Source: Chloroflexota bacterium (GTDB taxonomy: Bacteria > Chloroflexota > Limnocylindria > Limnocylindrales > CSP1-4). Taken from it: 6,585 nt of DNA. A program made the translations under genes and the position numbers. A model generated the notes under the pieces. That model did not search any database. It had not been told where the DNA came from and saw only the letters and a program-made list of their open reading frames with translations. Positions 1 through 6,585 of this stretch are shown here, piece after piece; the first letter of the stretch is position 1, and each line of letters begins with the position of its first letter. The stretch covers positions 1 through 6,585 of the forward strand of contig JAJYGO010000384.1 of assembly GCA_021785115.1 (NCBI GenBank). The letters are read 5' to 3'.

Positions 1-156
1 TTCGACGATCCGCGGAAGGGGCGGCGACTCACTTATCTCGACCTGCCCGATCAGCTTCGACTCGCACACATCGAGACGGCCACCAGCAGCGCGGCCAGGG
101 GCGCCCACGAGGTCGACCTCGACGGAGTCATCGGGCGTCAGATCGGGACTGAGCTA
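1..156 (+). CDS. possible 3' fragment of an unrecognised gene
   Basis: Frame 1 on the plus strand is open from the window edge and reads as plausible protein, including the stretch [18 protein letters not shown] followed by a short acidic segment ([12 protein letters not shown]). Its codons mostly end in G or C. The minus strand here has several stops. I do not recognise the family. The frame stays open to a TGA at 484-486, but from about 160 onward the DNA is clearly the antisense of an hsdR remnant, so only the first ~155 bases are likely to derive from a real plus-strand gene. If real, it has lost its own stop and runs into the remnant, so it may be a broken 3' end. It could also be a chance open frame in GC-rich DNA. 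Confidence 0.3.
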
Positions 157-181
157 GCGCCTCATCGACGCTCACGTGCTG

Positions 182-652
<471 letters not shown>

Positions 653-659
653 CTGCCCT

Positions 660-1298
660 CTACGGCATCAGACTCAGGATCGCGGCGAGGTCCGCCAACC
701 ATTCGATCAGCAGCACCTCACCTGCCCCTGGCGGCGGTGTGCACAGCAGCACAGGTGGCGACATCGGCCGTGTGAGTCCGTAGTGCGAACCCAAGGCCGA
801 TGCCTTCCGTGCCGCCCGCTCCGCCTTATGCGCGAAGAAATTGCGCATTGTCGGCAAGTCGCTGAGGACGCGGGTGGGATAGCTGATTGCGGCGTCCACT
901 TCCGGGTAGATCGTGGCGCCGATGTATGCGAGGGCTCGTGCAAGGTGACCTTTGTTCTGAAAGTCAGGTTGCTCCGTGGGCCCCCACTGCCGTCTGATCC
1001 CACGCAGCCCTGGATGCAATGCATGCACGGCAAGATCAATCGCATGGCTAGCGTCTCGAGCGGGGTTCGCGACAATGCGATTGCCAGCCGGGTCACGCGC
1101 GCCGAGAGCCGAGGACAAGAAGAGACACAGACTGTACTGTGCCCAGAGATTCGCAGCCTCTATCGTGACGTACGATAGAACCCGTCGCTCCGCAGGGTCG
1201 AGAGGAAGCTTGAGCCCGGCCGAGAGCATGCGTAGCCGTTCGAGACGGGCCTCGGCCGTCTCGGTCAGCTTTGAGATGGGCCCGACGGTCGGTCGCAC
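660..1298 (-). CDS. HEPN-like helical protein, third gene of the defence cassette
   Basis: The product is 212 residues, predicted soluble, with no signal peptide or membrane segment. I do not recognise a named family, but residues 152-157 read RNFFAH. This fits the R-[polar]-x3-H signature of HEPN domains, a helical fold found in many toxin and antiviral ribonucleases. It follows DLPTM, at the place in the C-terminal half where HEPN proteins carry this motif on a late helix. Another hydrophobic helix ([14 protein letters not shown]) closes the protein. The start is a GTG only 3 bases after the stop of the DUF262 gene. No good ribosome binding site precedes it, so translation is probably coupled to the upstream gene. 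The TAG stop at 660-662 abuts the hsdR remnant. An RNase effector role is inference; a structural or regulatory HEPN-like protein is also possible. Confidence is high that it is a gene and moderate for HEPN. Confidence 0.75.
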   Translation of the reverse strand: MRPTVGPISKLTETAEARLERLRMLSAGLKLPLDPAERRVLSYVTIEAANLWAQYSLCLFLSSALGARDPAGNRIVANPARDASHAIDLAVHALHPGLRGIRRQWGPTEQPDFQNKGHLARALAYIGATIYPEVDAAISYPTRVLSDLPTMRNFFAHKAERAARKASALGSHYGLTRPMSPPVLLCTPPPGAGEVLLIEWLADLAAILSLMP

Positions 1299-1301
1299 CT
1301 C

Positions 1302-2372
1302 TCAGTTCGGCAGGTCGTCAGCAAGAGCACGGCAGAACCACTGGAGACGCGCCGCACGTTGCGTTCCTACGTTCGTCCTTTCGGAAGATGCCAGAACAAA
1401 CGGCCGCAGGTCGCCGGCGGCCTCCCCGTCCCCCTCCAGAACCTCAGCAAGACGCGTCAGGTTCACGATAACGACGTTGCTGTTCGCGATCGATACACCC
1501 TCACTGGGATAGATGCGGTCGAGCGCGTCGATCCCTTCTTGCATGTGCATCAACGCGAGGATAAGTGAGTAGGCCTGATGAGGCCGAGAAAGCGGGGTGT
1601 CGTACAAGTCACGCCATGCGAAGAACGCATCCAATGCGTGTCGCAGTCGGCGCCCAAGATCAATCTGATCCGCCTCCGGGAAGCCCTCGACCTTGTCGTG
1701 CGACCGGTAAACGGAGTCGAGTGACCGCTTGTTCGTCGTCCGGATACCGTCGAAGTACGCACTACAAATCTCGGTCAGCAGCTTCTGATCCTGCATTCGC
1801 ACGAGAGACTTCTGCGTGAATACCCCCGCCAGCCGAAACGCTTCTGCGTACTCGGTGCTGAGGTGCCTCATGAACCACTTGAACTCCCCTTGGAACTCTG
1901 CGTGCCGTTGTTCCTCAGGGTTCAGTGGCACGGTGAAGGAGTTCATCCGCCGGAACACCTCACGCACGTCTTCCTCGGTTGCCCCGACGAATAGATCGAA
2001 CTGAAGCCCATAGTCTCGGAACTGTGCCTGCAGTTCCTCAGGGAGCTCTGAATAGCGCCGGCCCATTGCGTCTTCGAGAGTGACGTTGTTCGTCAAACGG
2101 TACCCGTCGTTGTAGTAGTCCACAATCGCGCGAGTGCGTTGTTGGCCGTCGACAATCTCCTTGATCGGCCGCCGCGTGCGCAGGTCCGTCACTTGATGCA
2201 GGAACAGCTTTGGTACCGGGAAGTTCAGGAGGATTGTCTCGATCAGGAAGGACTGCGCGGTGCGCGGCCAGACTTCGTCGCTTCGTTGATACTGTCGATT
2301 GACGCGAATCTCTTTGCGCTCGTACATGTCGCAGTAGTCGGCCACGGTGTATTCGGGGCTTCTGATCTCCAT
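1302..2372 (-). CDS. DUF262 domain protein (GmrSD/SspE N-terminal-like)
   Basis: The product is 356 residues. The N-terminal half shows the DUF262 hallmarks in order: QYQRSDEVW (27-35), IVDGQQR (73-79) with the DGQQR signature, and FRRMNS (140-145) followed by LNPEEQRHAEF. DUF262 has a ParB/Srx-like fold and forms the sensing, nucleotide-using half of type IV restriction enzymes such as GmrSD and of the phosphorothioate-linked effector SspE. Those proteins carry a DUF1524 HNH nuclease half. None is visible here; the C-terminal part is helical and ends near TNVGTQRAARLQWF. The ATG at 2372 has an adjacent AGGATGGA (2380-2373) that overlaps the end of the upstream methyltransferase gene, whose stop lies 6 bases away. 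Its position between a DNA methyltransferase gene and a HEPN-like gene suggests a sensor or effector that responds to modification state or to invading DNA. The DUF262 assignment is firm; the biochemical role is inferred. Confidence 0.92.
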   Translation of the reverse strand: MEIRSPEYTVADYCDMYERKEIRVNRQYQRSDEVWPRTAQSFLIETILLNFPVPKLFLHQVTDLRTRRPIKEIVDGQQRTRAIVDYYNDGYRLTNNVTLEDAMGRRYSELPEELQAQFRDYGLQFDLFVGATEEDVREVFRRMNSFTVPLNPEEQRHAEFQGEFKWFMRHLSTEYAEAFRLAGVFTQKSLVRMQDQKLLTEICSAYFDGIRTTNKRSLDSVYRSHDKVEGFPEADQIDLGRRLRHALDAFFAWRDLYDTPLSRPHQAYSLILALMHMQEGIDALDRIYPSEGVSIANSNVVIVNLTRLAEVLEGDGEAAGDLRPFVLASSERTNVGTQRAARLQWFCRALADDLPN

Positions 2373-2378
2373 TCCATC

Positions 2379-3719
2379 CTACTCTTTGCTGAATCGAAGA
2401 ATGCTCTCAGTTGCCGCGAACGCGGAGCGCCATGCTCGTGCCTTTCGATTGATGGCAGCCTTTGTGCTCGTCACCACGAAGTCGTGGCGCGCTTGAAGCG
2501 CAAAGCCGACGGATTCCCCCATCTCGATGAAGATGCGAGCTAAATCGACCTGCACGTCCTTGTAGAACGAGTCTTGGACCACGATAACCGCGTGCCCATG
2601 CGGTGAGAGCACGCGGTGGAGTTCGCTGAAAGACTGCCACATGGACGCAAGGTACTGCAGGAAGTACTTGCGGTAGTACGTGCCTGAGGCACGCGACGGA
2701 TGCGCAGCTACCCGCGTAATGAGCGTGTTGGCAGCCGGACCCCACGCAGGATTCGGCGGAGGAACTTCGGCAGCAACAGTCGGTGTGCCGATCATCTGGC
2801 TCCGCAGGGAGCGGACCGCTTCCGATGACAAGCCGAGCACCGCGAGCTCCGGTCGAGTCGCGATCACATAGTCGATCCGGGTGCAGTACGGCGGCGAGGT
2901 GATGATGGCGGTCGCGCTTGCGTCGCCAATCGGCATGGCAGAGGATGTTGCCAAGTCGACGGTCGCCTGTGAGGTTGGATCAGAAGGCTGCTGAACACGC
3001 AGCTTCTGCGTGAGTACATCTGACGCGTGGCGGAACGAAGCGTAGAGCCCCCCCGAGGCCAGCGAGGCCTGCACCGCCGAGGGCGTCTTGATCCAAGTCG
3101 GATTCGTGCCGACGAATGCGCCGAGGTTCGATCGGACCGCGTCAAACAGGGCCACATAGAAGAATGCGGCGAGGGCAGAGATGCCGTCGAGGTGCTCCAC
3201 AGACTGCCTGCACGGGACGGCGCTCGCGGCCAAGACGTGGCGGATGGCGCGTTCGATGTTGCGGGCCTCTTGCGCGGAATGAGGGTCGAACCACGCCAGC
3301 AGCGGATCATCATCTCGACCAGTCCCGGCATCGATCCCTCGCGCGTGGCCGACGAGGTCTTCCGTGAGGGGCGCGATGCTGTCGGCCACTCCCGGTCCCA
3401 GTAGTCGTGATCGGGCGATCAACACAAGGGCAGGGTTTACATCGTAGCCAAGTGCTCGGACTCCGCGCGATTGGGCGACGGCCGTCGTTGTGCCCGATCC
3501 ATTCCAGGGGTCAAGGACAAGCCCGTCCGCTCCGAGCCCGAGTAGGACAAGGACGTCTTCTACGAACGCGGGCGAGTAGCCGGCGTAGTACCGGTACCAG
3601 TCGTGGGTCCTGTCCTTGGCCAACTTGGGGCTGCGCATCTGCGGATCGTACGCGCTCGGGGCGGATCTACCCGGCTCCCAACGCGGGCTTCCCAGGGGGA
3701 TAGCGGCCAGGCAGGCCAT
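2379..3719 (-). CDS. putative N4-cytosine/N6-adenine DNA methyltransferase
   Basis: The product is about 446 residues from the chosen ATG. Residues 67-78 (LVLDPWNGSGTT) form the AdoMet-binding motif I, GYDVNP near 91-96 supplies the acidic motif II, and TSPPY (274-278) is the catalytic motif IV of amino-methyltransferases. A C-terminal stretch (HRVLSPHGHAVIVVQDS) matches the later strands of the Rossmann fold. Motif I precedes motif IV with nearly 200 residues between them, including NPTWIK (206-211). Beta-class enzymes have the opposite order, so this is a permuted or gamma-like layout. SPPY is more often linked to N4-cytosine methylation, but N6-adenine cannot be excluded. The start is uncertain: ATG at 3719 or 3638, or GTG at 3794, none with a clear ribosome binding site. 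Family-like sequence is plain from SPKLAKDRTHDWYRYYAGYS, just after the 3638 ATG. As first gene of a tight three-gene cassette, it probably marks host DNA. Confidence 0.87.
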   Translation of the reverse strand: MACLAAIPLGSPRWEPGRSAPSAYDPQMRSPKLAKDRTHDWYRYYAGYSPAFVEDVLVLLGLGADGLVLDPWNGSGTTTAVAQSRGVRALGYDVNPALVLIARSRLLGPGVADSIAPLTEDLVGHARGIDAGTGRDDDPLLAWFDPHSAQEARNIERAIRHVLAASAVPCRQSVEHLDGISALAAFFYVALFDAVRSNLGAFVGTNPTWIKTPSAVQASLASGGLYASFRHASDVLTQKLRVQQPSDPTSQATVDLATSSAMPIGDASATAIITSPPYCTRIDYVIATRPELAVLGLSSEAVRSLRSQMIGTPTVAAEVPPPNPAWGPAANTLITRVAAHPSRASGTYYRKYFLQYLASMWQSFSELHRVLSPHGHAVIVVQDSFYKDVQVDLARIFIEMGESVGFALQARHDFVVTSTKAAINRKARAWRSAFAATESILRFSKE

Positions 3720-4035
3720 CGGCACCGCGCAAAGGCCGCGCGGGACGCCGATGCGCGAGGTTCGTCGAGCCGCGCGGCGGCGGCCGCTCTGCACCGGCGT
3801 GGCGGCTCAACTGCCTGCTCAGCCCCGACCCACGCTCAGTGGGGCGCAGTGATTGCCGACACGCCGATTCTACGTCACATGTGGGGGCCGGGCGCCGACT
3901 CTGCCGGCCGCTGAGCAAGCGAGTGGGGCGAACTGTTGACCGGTTGGTCTGGGCGAGAGGATTTGGCCCCGCGGAACCGACCTCATCTGTGCCCCCGGAG
4001 CGCAGTCGTACATCACTCGCACCGTCCGTCCCCGA
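3720..4035. other. gene-free stretch upstream of the defence cassette
   Basis: No frame here reads like a conserved protein on either strand. The frames that stay open are rich in arginine, serine and proline, as expected from chance in GC-rich DNA. It presumably contains the promoter of the methyltransferase cassette, transcribed leftward. The only -10-like hexamer I see is TAGAAT on the minus strand (3872-3867), and it lacks a convincing -35 box. If the methyltransferase really starts at the GTG at 3794, the first 75 bases belong to that gene. Confidence 0.5.
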
Positions 4036-4344
4036 TCCGAACTCCGCCGGCTGACACGTCCGCGTCAGCCACGCGTCACGGGCAGCGACGCTGGCGTCGG
4101 ACTCGATGATCCTCGTGGTCGCCGGCACGCCCGGTATCGGTGGGGCGCCGCCGTGGGCGGCGTCGACGATCACGTACCGCAGCTCGCCGGACGCGACGTA
4201 CGCCTGGACCTGCGCCACCGTCGGCACCGGGTCCGATCCCTTGAACCCGCCCATCCCCATGACGGGGAGCCCGGACTCGAGCTCCAGCGGACCATCGTCG
4301 TCCGCGGAGGCGACGGCGACGATCCAGTAGGCGGTGCGCGACAT
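4036..4344 (-). pseudogene. orphan C-terminal fragment of a GT39/YkcB-like glycosyltransferase
   Basis: The minus-strand frame reads ESGLPVMGMGGFKGSDPVPT, then VAQVQAYVASGELRYVIVD and, further on, AARDAWLTRTCQPAEF. This resembles the extracytoplasmic C-terminal end of the large polytopic GT39 (ArnT/PMT-like, YkcB-type) mannosyltransferase-like proteins of Actinobacteria and Chloroflexota. These typically end with a PVMAIGGFxGxDPxPT-type loop, a QFQxYVxxGxIxYF strand and a WVxxxF helix. Only about 100 residues of a protein of roughly 600 or more are present. No transmembrane segments precede it. Beyond it the frame runs on into arginine- and serine-rich nonsense down to 3667 rather than ending at a family-like stop. 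The upstream side runs into the 3' flank of the ROK gene. I read it as a decayed remnant. Family assignment is from motif memory and is fairly confident; the edges are approximate. Confidence 0.7.
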
Positions 4345-4379
4345 CCGAGACGGTGTGCGACGCCCGATGTCCGCATCCC

Positions 4380-4413
4380 GCTGCGTCACGCGCAGCTGTC
4401 CCCCCGCCGGGGG
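4380..4413 (-). terminator. paired GC-rich hairpins downstream of the sugar operon
   Basis: Two inverted repeats lie 36-69 bases past the ROK stop. At 4380-4396 GCTGCG and CGCAGC flank a 5-base loop, a perfect 6-bp stem. At 4401-4413 CCCCC and GGGGG flank a 3-base loop. Neither is followed by a T-tract on the minus strand, so this is not a canonical intrinsic terminator. High-GC bacteria do use hairpins without a U-tail, and the position fits the end of the operon, but stems this short also arise by chance. Confidence 0.25.
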
Positions 4414-4448
4414 ATGCCGCGGCCGCGAGGGCGCGCGAACTGGCGGCA

Positions 4449-5354
4449 CTAGTCGCGGTCGCGCCAGCGGGCGAGTGCTGCGGCTCCGATCGCGACCGCG
4501 TCCTCGCGGAGGAGGCCCAGACGAACGTCGATCGCCGTTGGCCCGCCCGCCCACTCCGCCCGACGTTCCGTGAACGCCTCCCAGTAGGCGGCGGCGTTGA
4601 CTGCGCCGCCGCCTATGACGACAACCTCGGGGTCGACGATCGCCGTCGCGGACGGAAGCCAGTCGGCCAATCGCCGACCGGCAGTCCGAAGGACATCGAT
4701 GGCGATCTCGTCACCGGCATCCGCGCGCCGTGAGATCTCCCGGTACGGGACTCGCCTCCCTCCCGCCCGCGCCGCGTAGGCGATCTCGACTGCCGTCGCC
4801 GACGAGACCGCCTCGATGTGACCAGGGATCCCGCACAGGCAGACGAACCCGGCCGCGCCCGCCGCCTCCGTGTGGCCGACCTTGCCTGCCCGGTGGTGGG
4901 CGCCGTGGAGGACGCGACCGTCCAGAACGACCCCGCCGCCGATCCCCGTCCCCACGAAGACGCCGATAACGGAGGCGGCGCCGCGCGCCGCGCCGAGCGT
5001 CGCCTCCGCGTACGTTGCCGCATTCCCATCGTTGTCGACGACGACAGGCACCCCGAGCCGGGTGGAGAGTCGCTCGCCGAGCGGGAACCCCGACCAGTTC
5101 CGGATCGTCGTCGTCGCCCAGACGATCCGGCCTGTCGCGGCGTCGATGTCGCCGGCCGTCCCGACGCCGCACACCGAGACCTCCCGTGCGTCGACGAGGG
5201 CGGCACCCCGGACGATGGCGTCGACGATCGCGTCGCCCCCCTCGCCCGGGGTCGGCACCTGGACCGAACGCGTGACGCAGCCCGGCTCGTCCTGGAGCGT
5301 GACCCGGATCTTCGTGCCACCGATGTCGACACCGAGCGCCGGCCCGGCCGTCAC
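4449..5354 (-). CDS. ROK-family sugar kinase with altered ExGH and zinc motifs
   Basis: The product is 301 residues, the usual length of a ROK kinase, and cytoplasmic. Visible motifs are the phosphate-binding DIGGTK (10-15), VVDNDGNAA (105-113) with catalytic Asp109, the GTGIGGG loop (135-141), the GH of the ROK signature (160-161) and CLCGIPGHIE (172-181). ROK kinases phosphorylate glucose, N-acetylmannosamine, allose or related sugars with ATP. Two departures stand out. The Glu of the sugar-contacting ExGH motif is Lys158 (KVGH). The third Cys of the CxCGxxGCxE zinc site is His179. His can bind zinc, so the metal site may survive, but the Lys could alter sugar recognition. The GTG start is preceded by AGGA (5365-5362) at a 7-base spacing. 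There is no N-terminal helix-turn-helix, so this is a kinase-type rather than a repressor-type ROK protein. It lies 70 bases after the aldolase gene, probably in one transcript. The substrate cannot be named. Confidence 0.92.
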   Translation of the reverse strand: MTAGPALGVDIGGTKIRVTLQDEPGCVTRSVQVPTPGEGGDAIVDAIVRGAALVDAREVSVCGVGTAGDIDAATGRIVWATTTIRNWSGFPLGERLSTRLGVPVVVDNDGNAATYAEATLGAARGAASVIGVFVGTGIGGGVVLDGRVLHGAHHRAGKVGHTEAAGAAGFVCLCGIPGHIEAVSSATAVEIAYAARAGGRRVPYREISRRADAGDEIAIDVLRTAGRRLADWLPSATAIVDPEVVVIGGGAVNAAAYWEAFTERRAEWAGGPTAIDVRLGLLREDAVAIGAAALARWRDRD

Positions 5355-5424
5355 GACTGCATCCTCGCTTCCCTGCGCCCCTCGCTCGCCATCGCGTCAG
5401 TGTGCCGTCGGCGGAGCGGTCCCG

Positions 5425-6243
5425 TCAGGAGGCTGCGCTCTCCGCGTGCACGATCCAGAGGAAGGCGTCGAGAGCGGCGGTCGCGTCCTCGGACTGGAAG
5501 ATGTTCCGACCGAACACGATCCCCGCGGCGCCTGCGGCCATCGTCCCCTCGGCGAGCTTCAGGGCGTCCTCGTCGGCCCGCTTCGAGCCACCCGCGACGA
5601 GGATCGGAATGTAGGTCGCCTCGACGACCTCGCGGAACGTCTCGACGTCCCCGGAGTACACGGTCTTGATCAGGTCGGCGCCGAGCTCCGCCGCCACCCG
5701 CGTGTGGAACTTCAGCAGTTCGAGGTCGGCGCTCCCATCCGGCAGGAACTCGTTGCGGATGGCCCGCGACTCGATCATCAGCGGCAGCCCGACCCGCTCG
5801 CACGCTCGGGCGAACTCGGCGTTCCGTCTGATCTCTTCGGCCTCATGCCGCGGGTCCGACCCGCCGATCCAGAGGTAGGTCATGATCGCATCCGCACCAG
5901 AGGCGACTGCCTCCTCGGCGGTCAGCATCGCCGTCGACCAGCCCTCCTGATAGACGCGGGTCCCTGCGTGCATCCGCCCCTGGTTCTGCCAGTCGGCCAT
6001 GAGGATCAGCGCCGGGGCGTCGGCCCCGACGAACTCGCCCTCGAGGAGCGGCAACATGCCCGGCGACACCATCACTCCGTCGGCCTTCCGGAGCTGGCGG
6101 AGCGTGGTCGCGAGGCCTTCGCCACGATGGAGGCCGGGGATCGGACCGCGGATCACGCCGTGGGAGTACGCGATGAGAAGGGCGTGGCCGTCCGCGCCGA
6201 AAAGGCGCCCCATGCGGATCTTCTTACCGGTGCGCGCGTCCAT
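5425..6243 (-). CDS. DhnA/FbaB-like class I aldolase (DeoC/LacD superfamily)
   Basis: The product is 272 residues and forms a TIM barrel acting in the cytoplasm. DLIKTVYSGD (190-199) carries the Schiff-base Lys193. VAGGSK (216-221) and GIVFGRNIFQ (241-250) are the C-terminal phosphate-binding loops typical of the DhnA family, which includes archaeal-type fructose-bisphosphate aldolase FbaB and the AI-2 enzyme LsrF. AYSHGV (25-30) and LMADWQNQG (81-89) fit the N-terminal strands. The length is normal and the frame intact. The ATG is preceded by AGAGGAG at a 5-base spacing and lies 24 bases after the stop of the DeoR regulator gene. With a ROK kinase downstream, it probably cleaves or forms a phosphorylated keto-sugar made from the kinase product. 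Fructose-1,6-bisphosphate, a deoxy-ketose phosphate and an LsrF-type substrate are all possible and cannot be separated here. Family assignment is firm; substrate is open. Confidence 0.92.
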   Translation of the reverse strand: MDARTGKKIRMGRLFGADGHALLIAYSHGVIRGPIPGLHRGEGLATTLRQLRKADGVMVSPGMLPLLEGEFVGADAPALILMADWQNQGRMHAGTRVYQEGWSTAMLTAEEAVASGADAIMTYLWIGGSDPRHEAEEIRRNAEFARACERVGLPLMIESRAIRNEFLPDGSADLELLKFHTRVAAELGADLIKTVYSGDVETFREVVEATYIPILVAGGSKRADEDALKLAEGTMAAGAAGIVFGRNIFQSEDATAALDAFLWIVHAESAAS

Positions 6244-6248
6244 TCCTG

Positions 6249-6255
6249 CTCCTCT
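6249..6255 (-). promoter_or_regulatory. strong Shine-Dalgarno of the aldolase gene
   Basis: On the minus strand AGAGGAG stands 5 bases before the ATG at 6243. It is the best ribosome binding site in the window and fixes the aldolase start. It sits in the 24-base gap after the DeoR stop, supporting a shared transcript. Confidence 0.8.
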
Positions 6256-6267
6256 CGACGAGCGTGC

Positions 6268-6585
6268 TCAGATGACGGTGATGTCCTGGGTCGCCGCCCA
6301 CTCGCGGATGGCCTCGGGGAACTGGTCGTCGACGACGAACGCGTCAAAGTCCGTGAGCGGGCAGATCCGGGCGAACGCGACGCGCCCGAACTTCGAGCTG
6401 TCAGCGAGCAGGTAGCGGCGGCGCGCATTTCGGACGAGGAGCTGGTTCGTCTCGACCTCTATGTGGGACGGATGGGTCCAGCCGGCTTCGATGTCGACCG
6501 CGACGGCGCCGAGGAACGCCTTGTCGACGTGAAGCTGTTCGAGCGCGTGGATCGCCGTTGGCCCGACGAGCGCCTGGGTTGACGG
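6268..6585 (-). CDS. DeoR/GlpR-family transcriptional regulator, C-terminal part
   Basis: The 105 visible residues begin at the window edge and end at the TGA at 6270-6268; the N-terminal helix-turn-helix lies outside. LHVDKAFLGAVAVDIEAGW, VRNARRRYLLADSSKFG, VAFARICPLTDFDAFVVDD and the end QDITVI match the DeoR C-terminal sensor domain, a sugar-isomerase-like fold. That domain binds a phosphorylated sugar and releases the regulator from DNA. The ADSSKFG stretch is the classic signature. It is encoded directly upstream of the aldolase and ROK kinase genes in the same direction, so it is most likely the local repressor of this operon, relieved by the phosphosugar they produce. The frame is clean and codon use matches the neighbouring sugar genes. 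Confidence 0.93.
   Translation of the reverse strand, partial: PSTQALVGPTAIHALEQLHVDKAFLGAVAVDIEAGWTHPSHIEVETNQLLVRNARRRYLLADSSKFGRVAFARICPLTDFDAFVVDDQFPEAIREWAATQDITVI

Noticed and set aside
3867..3872. TAGAAT on the minus strand as a -10 box for the defence cassette
   Set aside because: No acceptable -35 element lies 16-18 bases upstream and the region is GC-rich, so it is too weak to list as a promoter.
4530..4545. 16-bp exact direct repeat (gatcgccgttggcccg), also at 6550-6565
   Set aside because: On the minus strand both copies fall in the same codon phase and encode GPTAI, in the ROK and DeoR proteins. Shared residues with the same preferred codons explain the match better than a mobile or regulatory repeat.
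3667..4554. Minus-strand open frame of 295 codons taken as one intact gene
   Set aside because: Only the middle ~100 residues resemble a protein family. Its start overlaps the ROK gene and both ends are arginine-, serine- and proline-rich filler, so it was kept only as a GT39 remnant.
4870..6582. A very long plus-strand open frame (about 570 codons) opposite the sugar operon
   Set aside because: It lies wholly antisense to three clearly homologous genes (ROK, aldolase, DeoR) and shows no family motifs. Long antisense frames are expected with strong GC bias at third codon positions.

Overview
The window is a high-GC bacterial chromosomal segment, most consistent with an actinobacterium or a Chloroflexota-type organism. 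That guess rests on the GC-rich codon use, GTG starts, the DeoR/aldolase/ROK sugar operon and the remnant of a GT39 mannosyltransferase-like protein. The taxon cannot be fixed from sequence alone. Almost all coding is on the minus strand.

Region 1 (1-660) is decayed. The first ~155 bases carry an unrecognised plus-strand reading frame that may be the 3' end of a gene. Next comes a wrecked type I restriction subunit hsdR on the minus strand. It keeps the DEAH box, motif III and motif VI but has lost the middle of the helicase, both ends and its reading frame.

Region 2 (660-3719) is a compact minus-strand cassette of three intact genes separated by only 6 and 3 bases. In order of transcription they are a putative amino-DNA methyltransferase (DPWNGSGTT and TSPPY motifs), a DUF262 protein (DGQQR motif, no visible HNH nuclease half), and a small helical protein with an R-N-x3-H motif typical of HEPN ribonucleases. 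By eye it is less GC-rich than the right flank. Together the genes look like a modification-linked defence system. This is the most interesting part of the window, and I do not recognise the exact three-gene combination as a named system.

Region 3 (3720-4448) has no intact gene. It holds an orphan C-terminal piece of a GT39/YkcB-like membrane glycosyltransferase (about 4036-4344) and two short GC-rich inverted repeats. The defence cassette is therefore sandwiched between two gene remnants, as expected for an accessory island.

Region 4 (4449-6585) is a minus-strand carbohydrate operon. It contains the C-terminal half of a DeoR-family repressor (cut by the window edge), a DhnA/FbaB-like class I aldolase and a ROK-family sugar kinase. 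The likely logic is that a phosphorylated sugar relieves the DeoR repressor, the ROK protein phosphorylates the sugar, and the aldolase cleaves a phosphorylated derivative. The ROK protein has unusual changes in two family-defining motifs.
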